A stretch of 64,000 nucleotides of DNA from Nakamurella multipartita DSM 44233 (GCF_000024365.1 NC_013235.1:2170001-2234000), one strand, 5' to 3'; positions 1 through 9,731 are shown, counted from the stretch's first letter. Program-made: numbers and translations. Notes: generated by a model from the sequence alone, not told the origin.

Positions 1-1
1 C

Positions 2-2185
2 GACGACTACTACGGCTGGTTAGCCAGTCATGAACTGCGCCGGATGCGGGTGGCCGAGCTCACTGGTCAAACGAGTCTGTCCGAGCAGCGTGCACGTCAG
101 CGACTGTTCCGCGGCGCAGTTCTGCCAGCTCCCCAGGAAAGCAAACTGGCGGATCCGCTAGATCTATTGTCTGTCACGACGACAATGGAGGTTGGCGTTG
201 ATATCGGCTCGTTACGCGCGGTCGCCATGGCTAACATGCCGCCACAGCGCTTCAATTACCAGCAACGCGTTGGAAGAGCCGGTCGATCGGGGCAGCCTTA
301 CTCTTTCGCTTTGACAATTTCCCGGGATCGGGCTCATGACGACTATTATTTCCAGTCTCCGGAGCGAATGACGGCAGCGGATCCGCCGCCTCCGTTTATC
401 GATCTCTCGCGTCCCCGCATCGTCCGTAGGGTTATAGCGGCGGAGTTGCTCCGGCGTGCATTCTTGAATTGCTCTGATCCTCCCACTCGCACTGCAGATA
501 GCTTGCACGGCACTTTTGGGTCGACAACTGAGTGGATGCAACGTAGGAATGACGTCGAAGGATGGTTGAGGACTGCGCGTGACGTCACCGACGTGTGTGA
601 GAGGTTTGCAGTATATACGGCCATAGATTCGGCCGGGCTAATAGGCTGGGCACGGGCGCAGCTTGTTGCCGACATAGAAGAAGCTATAGCAAATCCCTAC
701 TTCGGTCATTCGGAGTTGAGCGAATTGCTGGCGAATGCCGGCGTGCTACCGATGTTCGGGTTTCCGACGCGAGTTCGTGCCCTATACTCCGGCCAGATCA
801 CGAGATCTAGCGACAGTGAAAAGTATAAGGTCGCTGACAGGGACCTTGGAATGTCAATCAGTTCTTTCGCGCCTGGCGCGGTGGTAGTGAAAGATGGGGC
901 GGAGCACTTATGTGTGGGGTTCGCTGCTTATTCGTTCATTGGAGCGAGCGCAAGGGCCCGGGACCCGCTAGGGCAGGCGCTCATGGTACAGCGGTGCGAC
1001 GATTGCGGGAGCCTGAATACTGATTCAAATGCTGCTGCTGTGCATTGCTCGGTATGCCAGGGAGACCTTCGGTCGTTCTCCGTTTTTCAACCCGAAGGGT
1101 ACCGTACAATTTATAGCAGTCCAGACTATGACGATTCTCACATTACGCCGATGTTCTCGGGCTATACCGAACTGTCCGCGAATACGGCTCTGAGTCGTGA
1201 GGAGCGGCTCGGCGGCATGTCCCTTCGGTTGCTCGAGCAGACCGAGGTTGTGACGGTCAATGACAACAATCGGAGGCTGTTTTCTCTGAGGCGCCTCCAT
1301 GATGGATCGATCATCGCGACGAATCCAGGACTTTATCGTCGACCGTTGCCGGCCTGGATGCAAACGGGCGGGAGCGAGTTGGACCCTGCGGCCATCGGGG
1401 AGGTGCGTCGCACGGATGTTCTACTCATGGGTCTCGATAGTCTAAAGGTGGCGGACGGCGCAATTGCCACGCGACATTGGGATTGTCCCGCGGGATTCGG
1501 TGCCCTTGTGTCCTTTGCGGAACTGGTGCGCAATGCAGCCAAAGACTATCTAGACATCGACCAATCGGAACTTGACGTAGGCTTGCAGCCAACGCTTCAC
1601 AATGGGACTGTCTCGGCGCGTGTCTTCCTGGCGGACGCTTTGGACAATGGTGCGGGGTACGCTCTGGAGCTTGGGCAGATGCCTACGCTGAGGCGTTTGC
1701 TTGAGTCCATTCGCGAACAAACTGGCGGCCGCCTTCGAGGTGATCCGCACGGAAGTGCCTGCACATCGTCCTGTCCAGGCTGCCTGAGAAACTATGAAAA
1801 CCGATTCTTGCACTGGGCCCTTGACTGGCGATTGGGGCTAGACGTCGTCGACCTTGTGCTGGGTCGCGACTTGGATCTTAGTTCTTGGGCGGTACGCACT
1901 GCGGAGGTCGTCGCGAGCTTTCTTGGTGGGTATGGCGCCTACCTGAATGTCGTTGTGGAGGAACGGAATTCCATCCCAGTGCTTGTGACCCGCGAGGGTC
2001 GAGGTAGAGCGGTGTTGGTGGGACATCCGCTTTGGCGGCACGACCGTGCATATTGGAATTCGGTGGTGCGGGACACGGTCAGCCTGGTAGAGGCGGACGG
2101 TATTGCAGGTGTTTCGGTATCCGATACGTTCGTGCTGGACAGAACTCCCTCCCGTGTGTTTACAGCACTTATTGACGGTATTTGA
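2..2185 (+). CDS. DUF1998/MZB-type superfamily 2 helicase, C-terminal part (5' end outside window)
   Basis: The reading frame is open to the left edge, so the N-terminal ATPase half lies outside the window; about 727 residues are visible. The helicase C domain is at the start, with motif V MEVGVDIG near residue 62 and motif [10 protein letters not shown] near residue 90. A Cys4 zinc ribbon (CDDC and CSVC) lies near residues 329-352. The end carries CTSSCPGC followed by LRNYEN near residue 590, the signature of the DUF1998/MZB domain. This arrangement is seen in large phage-defence helicases such as DruE of Druantia and in MrfA-type repair helicases; which one cannot be decided without the N-terminus and upstream genes. 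Codon use is much less G+C-biased than in the genes after 12 kb, suggesting transfer. It converges on a broken Nudix gene. Confidence 0.8.
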   Translation, partial: DDYYGWLASHELRRMRVAELTGQTSLSEQRARQRLFRGAVLPAPQESKLADPLDLLSVTTTMEVGVDIGSLRAVAMANMPPQRFNYQQRVGRAGRSGQPYSFALTISRDRAHDDYYFQSPERMTAADPPPPFIDLSRPRIVRRVIAAELLRRAFLNCSDPPTRTADSLHGTFGSTTEWMQRRNDVEGWLRTARDVTDVCERFAVYTAIDSAGLIGWARAQLVADIEEAIANPYFGHSELSELLANAGVLPMFGFPTRVRALYSGQITRSSDSEKYKVADRDLGMSISSFAPGAVVVKDGAEHLCVGFAAYSFIGASARARDPLGQALMVQRCDDCGSLNTDSNAAAVHCSVCQGDLRSFSVFQPEGYRTIYSSPDYDDSHITPMFSGYTELSANTALSREERLGGMSLRLLEQTEVVTVNDNNRRLFSLRRLHDGSIIATNPGLYRRPLPAWMQTGGSELDPAAIGEVRRTDVLLMGLDSLKVADGAIATRHWDCPAGFGALVSFAELVRNAAKDYLDIDQSELDVGLQPTLHNGTVSARVFLADALDNGAGYALELGQMPTLRRLLESIREQTGGRLRGDPHGSACTSSCPGCLRNYENRFLHWALDWRLGLDVVDLVLGRDLDLSSWAVRTAEVVASFLGGYGAYLNVVVEERNSIPVLVTREGRGRAVLVGHPLWRHDRAYWNSVVRDTVSLVEADGIAGVSVSDTFVLDRTPSRVFTALIDGI

Positions 2186-2599
2186 GCGACCGTCCGGCGG
2201 CGGAGGTAATCACCCGCGGTTGCTGCGGTCCCTGGTCATCGTCACTCCGTCATGCGTGCGCTGCGCCGCGCCGGGCAAGGTGTCAAGGGCGTTCTCGATC
2301 CGGGCTGAGAAGGGCGGGGAAACAAGCGCTATCGCCTCCTGGGGCTCGACCCAACGGAGTCCCTTCGTTTCGTCGCCGCTCTGCAGTGTTCCCTGAGGCT
2401 CGCTGCATCGGGCCACGAGCGCTACGACACGGAGGGGCAGGTTCTTGTAGACGCCAGTGATTCGTCCAACGCGAACTTCAAGCCCGGTTTCCTCGCGGAT
2501 CTCCCGGCGAAGACCGGTTTCGATCGCTTCTTCCAATTCCAGGATGCCACCTGGCGGCGTCCATTAACCATTATCGCGGCGCCTAACGAGCAGTATGCG

Positions 2600-4051
2600 G
2601 GCTCTTCAGAGTTAGCAGGGCTTCGCGTGGCTGGTTGACGCCCGGGATTTCCGGGTGCAGGCGTAGCGTACCCGGCGCTTCTGGTTGTCCTGGTTGCGGA
2701 AGCCGAAGGCGATCCGGCCGATGTGTTTGACGATCCGGTTGTAGCCCTCGGTGCGGCCGTTGCTGATCCCGGTGTGCAGCCCGGCGATGATCGAGTTCTG
2801 CCAGGCATGCACCGTCCACGCCAGCCGCCGCAGCTGCGCGACCCCGGAGTCGGCGCAATGCAGATAGAACGCGGTCAGCGCGTTGAAGATCCGTCCGCGG
2901 TCCGGGTTCGTGCCAGCCAGCTTGAGCAGCTTGCGGAGCAGTTCCTTGCCCTGCCAGCACTTCTCAAGGCCGCCGGACGGGTCCGCCCGACGCATCGCAT
3001 CCTGCACCTTGGCCAGCTCGTCGTCGGTCAGGGACTCCGCGGCCCGCAGCAGCCGGTTCCGTTGCGCCCACTCCGGGTCGCTCTTGCGGCCCCGCCGGCC
3101 ACGCAGCGCCCAGGCCAACTCCCGCCGGTAGTCGGTGACCGCCTTGTTGGCCAGGGCGGACAGATGGAACCGGTCCACGACCACGACAGCATCGGGCAGG
3201 GCCAGCCGGGCGGCCCGGGCGTAGGTCGCGCTGGTGTCCATCGAGATGTGGGTGATGTTGGCGAGCCAGTCCGGGTCCTGCGCCTGCAGCCACTCGATGA
3301 GGACCTTGCTGGTGCGGCCGTTGACCTGCGCGAACAGCCCGCCGTTGCCGCTCAGATCGACCAGGCCGGTGTCGAAGCGGTCCACCCAGGTCTTCGCCCC
3401 GGTGGTGGGGTCGGTCTCGTAGTGGGCCTTGCCGCGGCGGGTCTCGTCGACGCCCAGCACGGTCACCGGCGGCGGCTGCTCGGGCAACACCTGCGCGGCG
3501 TGCGCGACGAACGCGTCGTGCGCAACGCGCCAGTCCATGCCGAATTCGGCCGCCACACCGGACACCGGCCGGGTGTGGTCGCCGATCGCCTCGGCCGCCA
3601 GTCGGCGGGCCCGGGTGGTGATCCGGGCCCGGGCGGGGATCTGCTCGGGCAGGCACTCGGTGAACACCTTCCGCTCGCAGCCGTCGACCTGGCAGCGCCA
3701 TTTGCGTTTGCGCCACAACAGGATCGGCCGATCCTCGCCCAGCCGGACGTCCCGCGGGCGGGTCGTCACCCACGCCTTCGGCGACCTCGACTGCTCACCG
3801 CACTCCGGGCACCAGCCGGCCAGCTGCGGGTCGGTCGAGCAGTGCACGACCCGTCGGCCGACGTCGTCGCGGACGACCTGGTCGACGACCAGCCCGTCGA
3901 TGTCCAACAGCAGCGAACTACTCTGGTCCATGCTCGTGGTCCTTCGGCAGGTTGCGTAGAGAACAACCAGTTTCGAAGGCCACGAGCCCTCATCTCACCC
4001 GACACGCCGCCGCAGGTCGGAGGCCCGGAGCCCTATCAAGTCCGAAGACCC
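2600..4051 (-). mobile_element. ISL3-family insertion sequence, complete
   Basis: The element is 1452 bp. Its left end starts GGCTCTTCAGAGTTAGCAGG at 2600; the right end, read inward from 4051 on the other strand, starts GGGTCTTCGGACTTGATAGG. The two match at about 19 of 26 positions. It is flanked by the direct repeat AGTATGCG at 2592-2599 and 4052-4059. Eight-base duplications and ends of the GGCTCTTC type are typical of ISL3. It carries one transposase gene and is inserted into a Nudix gene. Perfect flanking repeats suggest a fairly recent insertion. Confidence 0.93.
2612..3931 (-). CDS. ISL3-family transposase
   Basis: A protein of 439 residues, the usual size for the family. The N-terminal zinc-binding region has CPECG near residue 41 and further cysteines around residues 79-84 (CQVDGCERK). 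The DDE catalytic domain shows the first Asp in VLGVDE, the second in ISMDTSATYARAA and the Glu in NGRTEGYNRIVKHIGR. It moves the surrounding element by cutting and rejoining DNA ends. The frame is intact, so the transposase may be active. Base composition is more G+C-rich than the neighbouring island genes, consistent with separate arrival. Confidence 0.95.
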   Translation of the reverse strand: MDQSSSLLLDIDGLVVDQVVRDDVGRRVVHCSTDPQLAGWCPECGEQSRSPKAWVTTRPRDVRLGEDRPILLWRKRKWRCQVDGCERKVFTECLPEQIPARARITTRARRLAAEAIGDHTRPVSGVAAEFGMDWRVAHDAFVAHAAQVLPEQPPPVTVLGVDETRRGKAHYETDPTTGAKTWVDRFDTGLVDLSGNGGLFAQVNGRTSKVLIEWLQAQDPDWLANITHISMDTSATYARAARLALPDAVVVVDRFHLSALANKAVTDYRRELAWALRGRRGRKSDPEWAQRNRLLRAAESLTDDELAKVQDAMRRADPSGGLEKCWQGKELLRKLLKLAGTNPDRGRIFNALTAFYLHCADSGVAQLRRLAWTVHAWQNSIIAGLHTGISNGRTEGYNRIVKHIGRIAFGFRNQDNQKRRVRYACTRKSRASTSHAKPC

Positions 4052-4177
4052 AGTATGCGGCCCTCTTGGTCAACAATGATGCCAGCTACAGATACCGAGT
4101 GTCGCGGCCCTTCAGTCATTTGCAGGCCCGTAGGAGTGAACAATGACGGTTGCGTCGTCGCGAAGCTTCACCCGAGG

Positions 4178-4961
4178 TTAGCGGGATGCGATCCGATCAG
4201 AAGCCTCGGCATGCCTGAGTTGCTTGAGCAATTCCGCGGGTCCGGTTGAGTCTATCGTCTCGAGTGCTGACGGCCAGGTATGGATGCCATAGAGATCGAC
4301 GGTTCGGCTGGCCCCATCGGTCAACAATGCGATCCGCGTGTTGGAACTTCCGCTGATCGTCATCGACCCTCCTAATGATTCGAATCCTGCCTCTGGGGCA
4401 ACTGGACGCGGCCCAGAAACCTCCTGAGCGGTTGCGGTTTGACCGCTGCGCGAGAACCAAGGCGTCGCGCCGCCCGTACTCGACGGGATCCGACGCAACG
4501 CCTGGTTCCTTGACCGCTGCGCGTTCGGAATGACTCGTGTTCGCGAGGCGGTCGTCCGACACTACTAGCAGGTCTGGACCTGCGTCGGCGACGAATGTGC
4601 AGTCGCCAAGGACCAGCCATCGGGCAATCCCTTCGGTGGAGACTGTCAGCATGGCGACCGTTGCCGAAGGGGAGCCGGGATGACCGACGTCGCAGGTCCC
4701 GGAATGCGCCTGTGTCGTTCGCTCGATCGCCTCGACCAAGAGGTCGGCGGGCTCGGCAACTGGCCGCGACAGATGAGCGGAAGCGACAAAGCCAACCAGG
4801 GTTCGTGCATACCAGGCTGGCCCATGGATGCAGCCGTCGCCGAGATGCGGGGGAGAGGTGGCGCCGTCGGCGACGACGGCCAGCCTCGGGAGGATGGCGA
4901 AAGCGTCCTCGTTGGGCTTGTCCGGGCTGCCCGGGTCGGTGGCGACGCGGAACTCAAGCAT
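4178..4961 (-). pseudogene. PP2C-like protein phosphatase, frameshifted
   Basis: The N-terminal frame from ATG at 4961 reads FRVATDPGSPDKPNEDAFA and VVADGATSP, matching metal-dependent PP2C phosphatases (NEDA and DGATS carry metal-binding acids). It continues through HPGSPSATVAMLTV and WLVLGDCTF to RSGGFWAAS. Near 4400-4406 the homologous reading moves to another frame, which gives VAPEAGFESLGGSM, then ALLTDGASRTVDLYGI, and stops at 4178. One extra base near 4403 would explain it. It may be a true mutation or a sequencing error. The gene would have preceded the Nudix gene on the same strand. The family dephosphorylates Ser/Thr; no partner kinase is visible here. Confidence 0.75.
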
Positions 4962-5039
4962 CGGCCCGCTCCGGCTCGTTGGTCCACTCGTAGTTCAGCT
5001 TCCATTGGTGGCCGGCCATCACGTGCTGGGTGACGGAGA

Positions 5040-5560
5040 CGGGGATGTGGTCGCGGTCGGATGCGATCAGCAGGACCTCCAGGACGGGCTGTTGCGGTTC
5101 CATCTCCAGCAGCGTGGCCTAGCTGCCGACCAAGACTCGACGCTCGACGTGGACGGTGCCGCTCCCGGCCATGGTCCACCAGGCGCTGTCTGCGCATCGC
5201 GCCGCCACGAAGCCCGCCAGCCAGTACTCTCCCGAGCCGGCCTACGTGTTCGGCACCAAGATCGGCACCCCGTTGGAGCCGCGGAACCTGACCCGCAAGT
5301 GGGTCACCCTCGCCGAGCGGCAGGGGATTCGCAAGGTGCCTCTGCACGGGCTGCGCCACGCATGCGTGTCCCTCCTGCTGGCCCAAGGCGTCCACCCGCG
5401 GACCGTCATGGAGATCGTCGGACACAGCGCGATCTAGATGACCATGAACGTCTACGGCCACGTCAACATGGAGACCCAACCGAGGCGCTTGATGATCTTG
5501 ACGAGTCGCTTCAACGGCGAGCTACTGCTATCAAATCCAGCTATCAAACCGGATCGGAGA
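5040..5560 (+). pseudogene. Tyrosine recombinase (phage-type integrase) remnant
   Basis: Homology to the C-terminal catalytic domain is split over several frames. KTRRSTWTVPLPAM starts near 5130, PAYVFGTKIGTPLEPRNL follows, then the LHGLRH box near 5343-5360 and EIVGHSAI. A TAG at 5435-5437 interrupts before MTMNVYGHV, which holds the catalytic tyrosine, and a second frame change follows METQP (continuing TEALDDLDE near 5475). Upstream, DLQDGLLRFHLQQRG near 5070 is in yet another frame. With the tyrosine beyond a stop codon the enzyme should be inactive. It ends about 50 bases from a tRNA 3'-end copy, the classic place for an integrase at the edge of an integrated element. Confidence 0.82.
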
Positions 5561-5601
5561 GTGATCATGGTCAGTAAGACCAGCCTGAACTGCATAAACA
5601 C

Positions 5602-5645
5602 TGCGCGCCCGGAGGGATTCGAACCCCCAACCTTCGATCCGAATC
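5602..5645 (-). other. tRNA 3'-end fragment, probable attachment site
   Basis: Read on the minus strand the segment gives GAAGGTTGGGGGTTCGAATC, then CCTCCGGGCGCGC. This is a variable loop, a perfect five-pair T arm around TTCGAAT and a 3' acceptor strand, resembling the end of an actinobacterial tRNA-Arg. No 5' half is present, so it is not a functional gene. Such copies are left as attL/attR when an element integrates into a tRNA gene. It lies directly after the integrase remnant, so it probably marks the end of that element. Confidence 0.75.
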
Positions 5646-5877
5646 AGAGGCCCGGAAAGGTCTGGCGGATGATCGCTACCAGTTCGGCAGCGGTGTCACG
5701 GTCAAACTGGAGCGTCTGACTGACCTTCTTCTCCGATTTGCGCAGATCCGAGCCGTAGGTGCTGAGTTGCAGCAGCGTCTCCCCTCCCGCGCGAACTGTC
5801 TGGTAACCGCAGTCCACCTCGGTTGGGTGTGCCTTGGCTGCCGACGCAATATGCTCGAACTGTCGAACACGAGCCAT
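5644..5877 (-). CDS. Small conserved protein, 77 residues, function unknown
   Basis: It begins MARVRQFEHIASAAKAHPTE and ends VAIIRQTFPGL. It is a compact charged protein with no membrane segment or signal peptide. From memory of the family, short proteins of this kind are often found beside restriction-modification and DUF262 genes and are sometimes mislabelled methionyl-tRNA formyltransferase; the length rules that enzyme out. It starts 53 bases after the DUF262 gene on the same strand and is the last member of that operon. An alternative start lies at 5897 in another frame and looks like a shadow. Its stop overlaps the tRNA-fragment attachment site, so it sits at the very edge of the element. 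Confidence 0.7.
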   Translation of the reverse strand: MARVRQFEHIASAAKAHPTEVDCGYQTVRAGGETLLQLSTYGSDLRKSEKKVSQTLQFDRDTAAELVAIIRQTFPGL

Positions 5878-5930
5878 CCCGAACCCCTCGGTCGCAAATC
5901 GGAAACGAAACTGCGGAAAAGCGTGCCAGG

Positions 5931-7721
5931 CTATAGTCCGTCGTAGTACCGACCGATGGTCTGTGCCATCATGACCCGTCGTCGGACCAGAAAGTCGAAG
6001 TACGAGCCGGCGGTGACGGTGTCGAGATCGTGCGGCACGGCGTTCTCGGCGAAGTTTCGACGGAGGTCCTGATCATCGGTGATCTCACCGAGAGTGAGCT
6101 TTCCGGTGTCGACCTGGGTGCGGATCTCGTCCATGTAGGCGCCGGGGGCGCGGTTGCTGATGCGGATGTTGATCGATGTCTCGGTGAGAACGTAGTTCGC
6201 TACCTGGTTGTAGTCGGACCGGTCGGTGACGCCTTCCTTTTTGAGGTAGTCCTTGGGCACGATGTGGTGGATGTCGCCGATCTGCTCGTGCATCGCCTGG
6301 ACTGTGATCGATTTCGACAGGAAGCCGCGCGCTCCGGTCTTCACCTGAGCGGCGAGGAACGTTTGGAAGTAGGGGCTGCGGACGCTGGACGTCTCGAGGT
6401 TCCCGGGTAGAGTCACCTGCCAGAAGGCATCCGACAGCTCCGCCTCTTCGATCTGTTTGAGGTGGGCCGCCGCGCCGTACTGACTGATCCGCCGAACGTC
6501 AAGTTCCCACTGGGTCTCTACGCTCCCCGAGTTGCGCCCGGTCAGCATCGACATGACGAACCACCTTCGGACGATGCTCTTCCGCTCGCCCTCGGACATT
6601 GTGGGGTCGTGCCGCAGACGTAGGTACAGGGCGTAGGCGAAGTTCAGCGCGTTCTTGGAGCTGATCATCGCCGTCGTAATGAAGCCGGCCGACTTGATTG
6701 TCATGATGAAGTTCTGGAAGTCGTACTTGTTGACGATCCGAAGCAGCGCGTCTTCGAGTCGGTCGTAAGCGACCGGAATCCTCGATTCGTCGACCTTTCG
6801 GGTCTCCGGGTCACGCCCGGACAACTCGCTGACGAATGCTGATGCGACGCCGCGGTTGAATCCGATGAGGTTGGCGATCCGGATGACGTCGCTGTAATTC
6901 GGGTCGTACAGGTCCTCGGCATCGTCCTTGAGCCAGGCGATCTTCGGCAGGAACGGCGTGGCCACGAACTCGTGGTCGTTGTCGACGATGTCCTGGTAGA
7001 CGTGCGGAGCGACTGACAGGTGGCAGAAGTAGTCGATTAGCTTGCGCAGATTACGCCCGCGGTCACCGTAGGTGGCGATCTTGCTCATCGCGAAGTCGGC
7101 GCTGGACAGCGGCACGCCCTTGGAGTTGATCCGGATGAAGATCTCAGAGACCGTCTCAACCTCGAGGTCGTCGGCCAGCGCGATGATCCCGATCTGCGCG
7201 CTCCTGATCGTCAGCAAACGGTCGATCGACTCCTCCACGAGGGCAACGTCGACATCCGGATTGCGAGCCACATACTTCGAGAAGAACGCGAAAGTGGACG
7301 TCGCGCCGAACAATTCCGAGACGTCGGGGATCCACTGCGGAGTCTTGCGGATCACCGGGGTGACGGTCTCGAAGTCACCGGTGAGTGGATTGAACGCGAT
7401 GGTGATCTTCTGTTTCTTGTAGTGATTGTCGACTACGGGCAGTCCGGCGACGGCCGCCCGAAGGGCGGTCACCCGTTGCTGACCGTCGATGAGGATCTGC
7501 TGGTGCTGCGCAATCTGGCCGTCCTTCAGCGCTGCACCCACCGACTGCCAGGTGATCAGGTATCCCACCGGGTAGCCCTTGTAGAGCGAGTCAAGGAGAT
7601 CCCGGACCTTGGTCGAGTTCCACACGAACGGACGTTGCAGTTCCGGTATCGCGATCTTGCCGCCCTTGACGAGGGTGAGAAGCCCGTCGACAGACTCCTG
7701 CTGCACCGAGTACTTCGCCAT
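5931..7721 (-). CDS. DUF262 / DUF1524-like protein (GmrSD-related)
   Basis: A protein of 596 residues starting MAKYSVQQESVDGLL. I chose ATG 7721 because GGAGGGAAC precedes it and the upstream helicase stop lies four bases before it, giving coupled translation; a longer frame to 7766 overlaps the helicase. The N-terminal DUF262 domain shows IPELQRPFVWN near residue 24 and the LIDGQQRVTAL motif near residue 75 (the ParB/Srx-like nucleotide-binding site). Near residue 485 HHIVPKDYLKK followed by ETSINIRISNR looks like the His-metal nuclease of DUF1524. In GmrSD enzymes this pair makes a nucleotide-dependent endonuclease against modified DNA, so a defence role is inferred. It is intact although its upstream helicase partner is broken. 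Confidence 0.82.
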   Translation of the reverse strand: MAKYSVQQESVDGLLTLVKGGKIAIPELQRPFVWNSTKVRDLLDSLYKGYPVGYLITWQSVGAALKDGQIAQHQQILIDGQQRVTALRAAVAGLPVVDNHYKKQKITIAFNPLTGDFETVTPVIRKTPQWIPDVSELFGATSTFAFFSKYVARNPDVDVALVEESIDRLLTIRSAQIGIIALADDLEVETVSEIFIRINSKGVPLSSADFAMSKIATYGDRGRNLRKLIDYFCHLSVAPHVYQDIVDNDHEFVATPFLPKIAWLKDDAEDLYDPNYSDVIRIANLIGFNRGVASAFVSELSGRDPETRKVDESRIPVAYDRLEDALLRIVNKYDFQNFIMTIKSAGFITTAMISSKNALNFAYALYLRLRHDPTMSEGERKSIVRRWFVMSMLTGRNSGSVETQWELDVRRISQYGAAAHLKQIEEAELSDAFWQVTLPGNLETSSVRSPYFQTFLAAQVKTGARGFLSKSITVQAMHEQIGDIHHIVPKDYLKKEGVTDRSDYNQVANYVLTETSINIRISNRAPGAYMDEIRTQVDTGKLTLGEITDDQDLRRNFAENAVPHDLDTVTAGSYFDFLVRRRVMMAQTIGRYYDGL

Positions 7722-7725
7722 CGGA

Positions 7726-9731
7726 TCAGTTCCCTCCCATTGCCGGTTCGACGCCGTGGACACCATGCAGGTCGGACTGCTCGCCGACCCACGTCACGAC
7801 AAGTTCGCCCCGGGCTCGGCTGGAGGCGACGTTCAAAAGCGAGCGTTCGCGCTGCAATGCGTCGGCCTTCTCCTCCTCGGGTACGGACTTGACGCTGGCC
7901 GCCGAGGGAATCGAACTCTTGCCGATCCCGGCGAGCACGACCCGAGAGAACTCCGTGCCCTTCGCGCAGTGCATGGTCAGCACGGCGACCAAGCCGATAG
8001 CGATGACGAAGTCGTCCAGTGCTCCCGCCTCGACTCGTCGTTCGGTAAGCGCCCGAACCATGCGGTTCCGCGCGTCGACGCCGCGGGTAAGGACGGCAAT
8101 CGTGTATGGATCGGCCGCGTCGTCGATCCTCCCTTTGATGGTCGCGGCGAAGACGTCGGCGGCCAGTACCCGAATCCTCGAGGTGGACTGCTTGAAGCCG
8201 GCGACGATCTCCTGCTGTTCGATGTCGGACAGTCCGCCGTGCATGATGCGCACCGGGATGTCGGCCAGGTCGAGTTCCTCGGGCAGCCGCCCGGTCAGCC
8301 ATTCCAGGGTTTTGATGCGCTCGGCGAACACGACCGCCCGCATGTCCGACCGCGCACCAACACCGATCTGATTGAGCCGCGCGACCAGGGCGTCGAACTT
8401 GCCCGCGGTGGGACCCGCGGCATAGTTGAGCTTCGCAAGGGTGTCCAACGCGGTGATCTCGGCGTGCTGCTCGACGGTGAGAGCTGCCCGGCGCGCTGGA
8501 GTCTCGGTGCCACCGAGGACGGTGCGTCGACGCTGCGCGATGGATTCGGCCAGCGCCGGTGGCGAGGAGAGAAACGCCTTGGCCAAGGTCCACGGGAACA
8601 GAGTCGCGTTCTCGCCGGAATATGATGACCGGCCGCCCCTCGGGTGCAGCCAAATTTCCGACAGCTCGGTGGCGACCGCGTCCTCCTTAGGTGACGGGTC
8701 CACGCGGACGTTGATCGGTTCCGCGCGGTCGGCCCAGTCGCCGCCTACCTCGGCATGGTGGCGATGCCGACGGATCAGCAGGGTGGCGACGTCATCGTGC
8801 CTGAACGAGCCGTCCGGCCAGACGACGGTCGGGTCCAACAGCCGCAACAACTCGGCGAACGACTCCTTGCGGCCATTGTGCGGGGTCGCCGACACCAGGA
8901 TCAGCGCCGCGGTGTTCGGTGCAAGCAGCCGGGCCAACGCGTTGTTCTGCGTTCCGACGTTCGTAAGGTTGTGGGACTCGTCGATCGCCACCGCGTCCCA
9001 CCGGTGCTTGCGCAGGATCTTGTCGTACTTCTCCTGCTTGAGGGTGTCGATTGCGATGATAGCGCGCCTGTAATAGGTGAACGGGTTGCGGGTAGCCGGC
9101 AGCTTCTGACGGACCTTCTGAATGCCCGCGGAGTCGAGCCTGACGGACGGCAGCGCGAACCGGCACCACAGCTCGTACTGCATCTGCTCCAGCACGTGCC
9201 GCGGCGTGACGATCAGGATCCGCTCGCCCCTGCCCCGGCGAACCAGCTCGGACAGGATCATGCCGACTCGATGGTCTTGCCCAGTCCCACGGAGTCGGCG
9301 AGCAGGATCCGCGGGCGGATGTGGGACGGGTCGAGCGCCTTCGCCACCGCGGCGCGCTGGTAGGCCAGCGAATCCGACAGCATGCGGGTGGACACGGTCA
9401 ACGACTGCTGGCCATAGGGGATCGAGGTCTTGCGCAGCATCGACTCCAGCCACAGCCGGCTGTCTCGGTAGCCGGAGGAGCCGTCGGACCGAATCTGTGC
9501 GTCGGCGGGGTCGAGCACCTCGACGTCGTCCAAGCTGGTGTAGAACGCGGCCGTGGTGTCGGTGACCAGCTCGGACAGCCCCCGAACCCGGATTAGCCAG
9601 CCGCCCGATCCGCGTTCGGCGGAGGTGACCAGCCATTCCTCGTCGCGGACGACCACGATCGACCCCGGCGCAACGTTCAGTTCTGGACCTACTGCGACCC
9701 CCGTCACCGTGCTGAACCCCCTTGCTCCCAC
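7726..9731 (-). pseudogene. SNF2-type helicase fused to a UvrD-type C-terminus, frameshifted at Walker A
   Basis: The first part (from GTG 9731) reads VAPGSIVVVRDEEWLVTS and reaches LLADSVGLGKTIES, the SNF2 motif I, then stops at TGA near 9260. One missing base would restore IEVGMILSEL, and the following frame carries motif II (AIDESHNL), motif III (VSATPHN) and MHGGLSDIEQQEIVAGFKQ. SNF2 motifs V and VI should come next. Instead the frame passes near 8170 into a different family: TIAVLTRG, LTMHCAKGTEFSRVVLAG and LLNVASSRARGEL are the C-terminal motifs of UvrD/Rep helicases. It therefore looks like an in-frame deletion fusion of two neighbouring helicase genes plus a one-base deletion. It heads the operon with DUF262 and the 77-residue protein. 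Confidence 0.78.

Larger units (their letters stand above)
2210..4120 (-). pseudogene. Nudix hydrolase, disrupted by an ISL3 element and an in-frame stop
   Basis: Removing the IS (2600-4051) and one copy of its 8-bp duplication restores one frame. It runs from ATG at 4118-4120 (MTEGPRHSVSVAGIIVDQEG) across the junction into RILLVRRRDNG. A TAA codon at 2564-2566 then interrupts it, and it resumes as WTPPGGILELEE. The Nudix box is intact after the stop: G-x5-E-x7-REI-x-EE-x-GL around 2490-2550. The family hydrolyses nucleoside diphosphates linked to another group. Both the insertion and the nonsense codon (one change from CAA, AAA or GAA) would abolish the product, so this is a dead gene. It lies 57 bases downstream of the PP2C-like pseudogene on the same strand and may once have been co-transcribed with it. 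Confidence 0.88.

Noticed and set aside
2723..4249. Long open frame of about 500 codons antisense to the ISL3 transposase
   Set aside because: It mirrors the transposase codon pattern, has a low-complexity Pro/Gly/Gln composition and no family similarity; high-G+C shadow frame.
5438..5719. Small frame containing PEGFEPPT
   Set aside because: This peptide is the known translation artefact of a tRNA T arm read in the wrong sense; the DNA is the tRNA 3'-end fragment.
5644..5877. Methionyl-tRNA formyltransferase
   Set aside because: At 77 residues it lacks the formyl-binding and catalytic motifs of that enzyme; the label is a known database error for similar small proteins.
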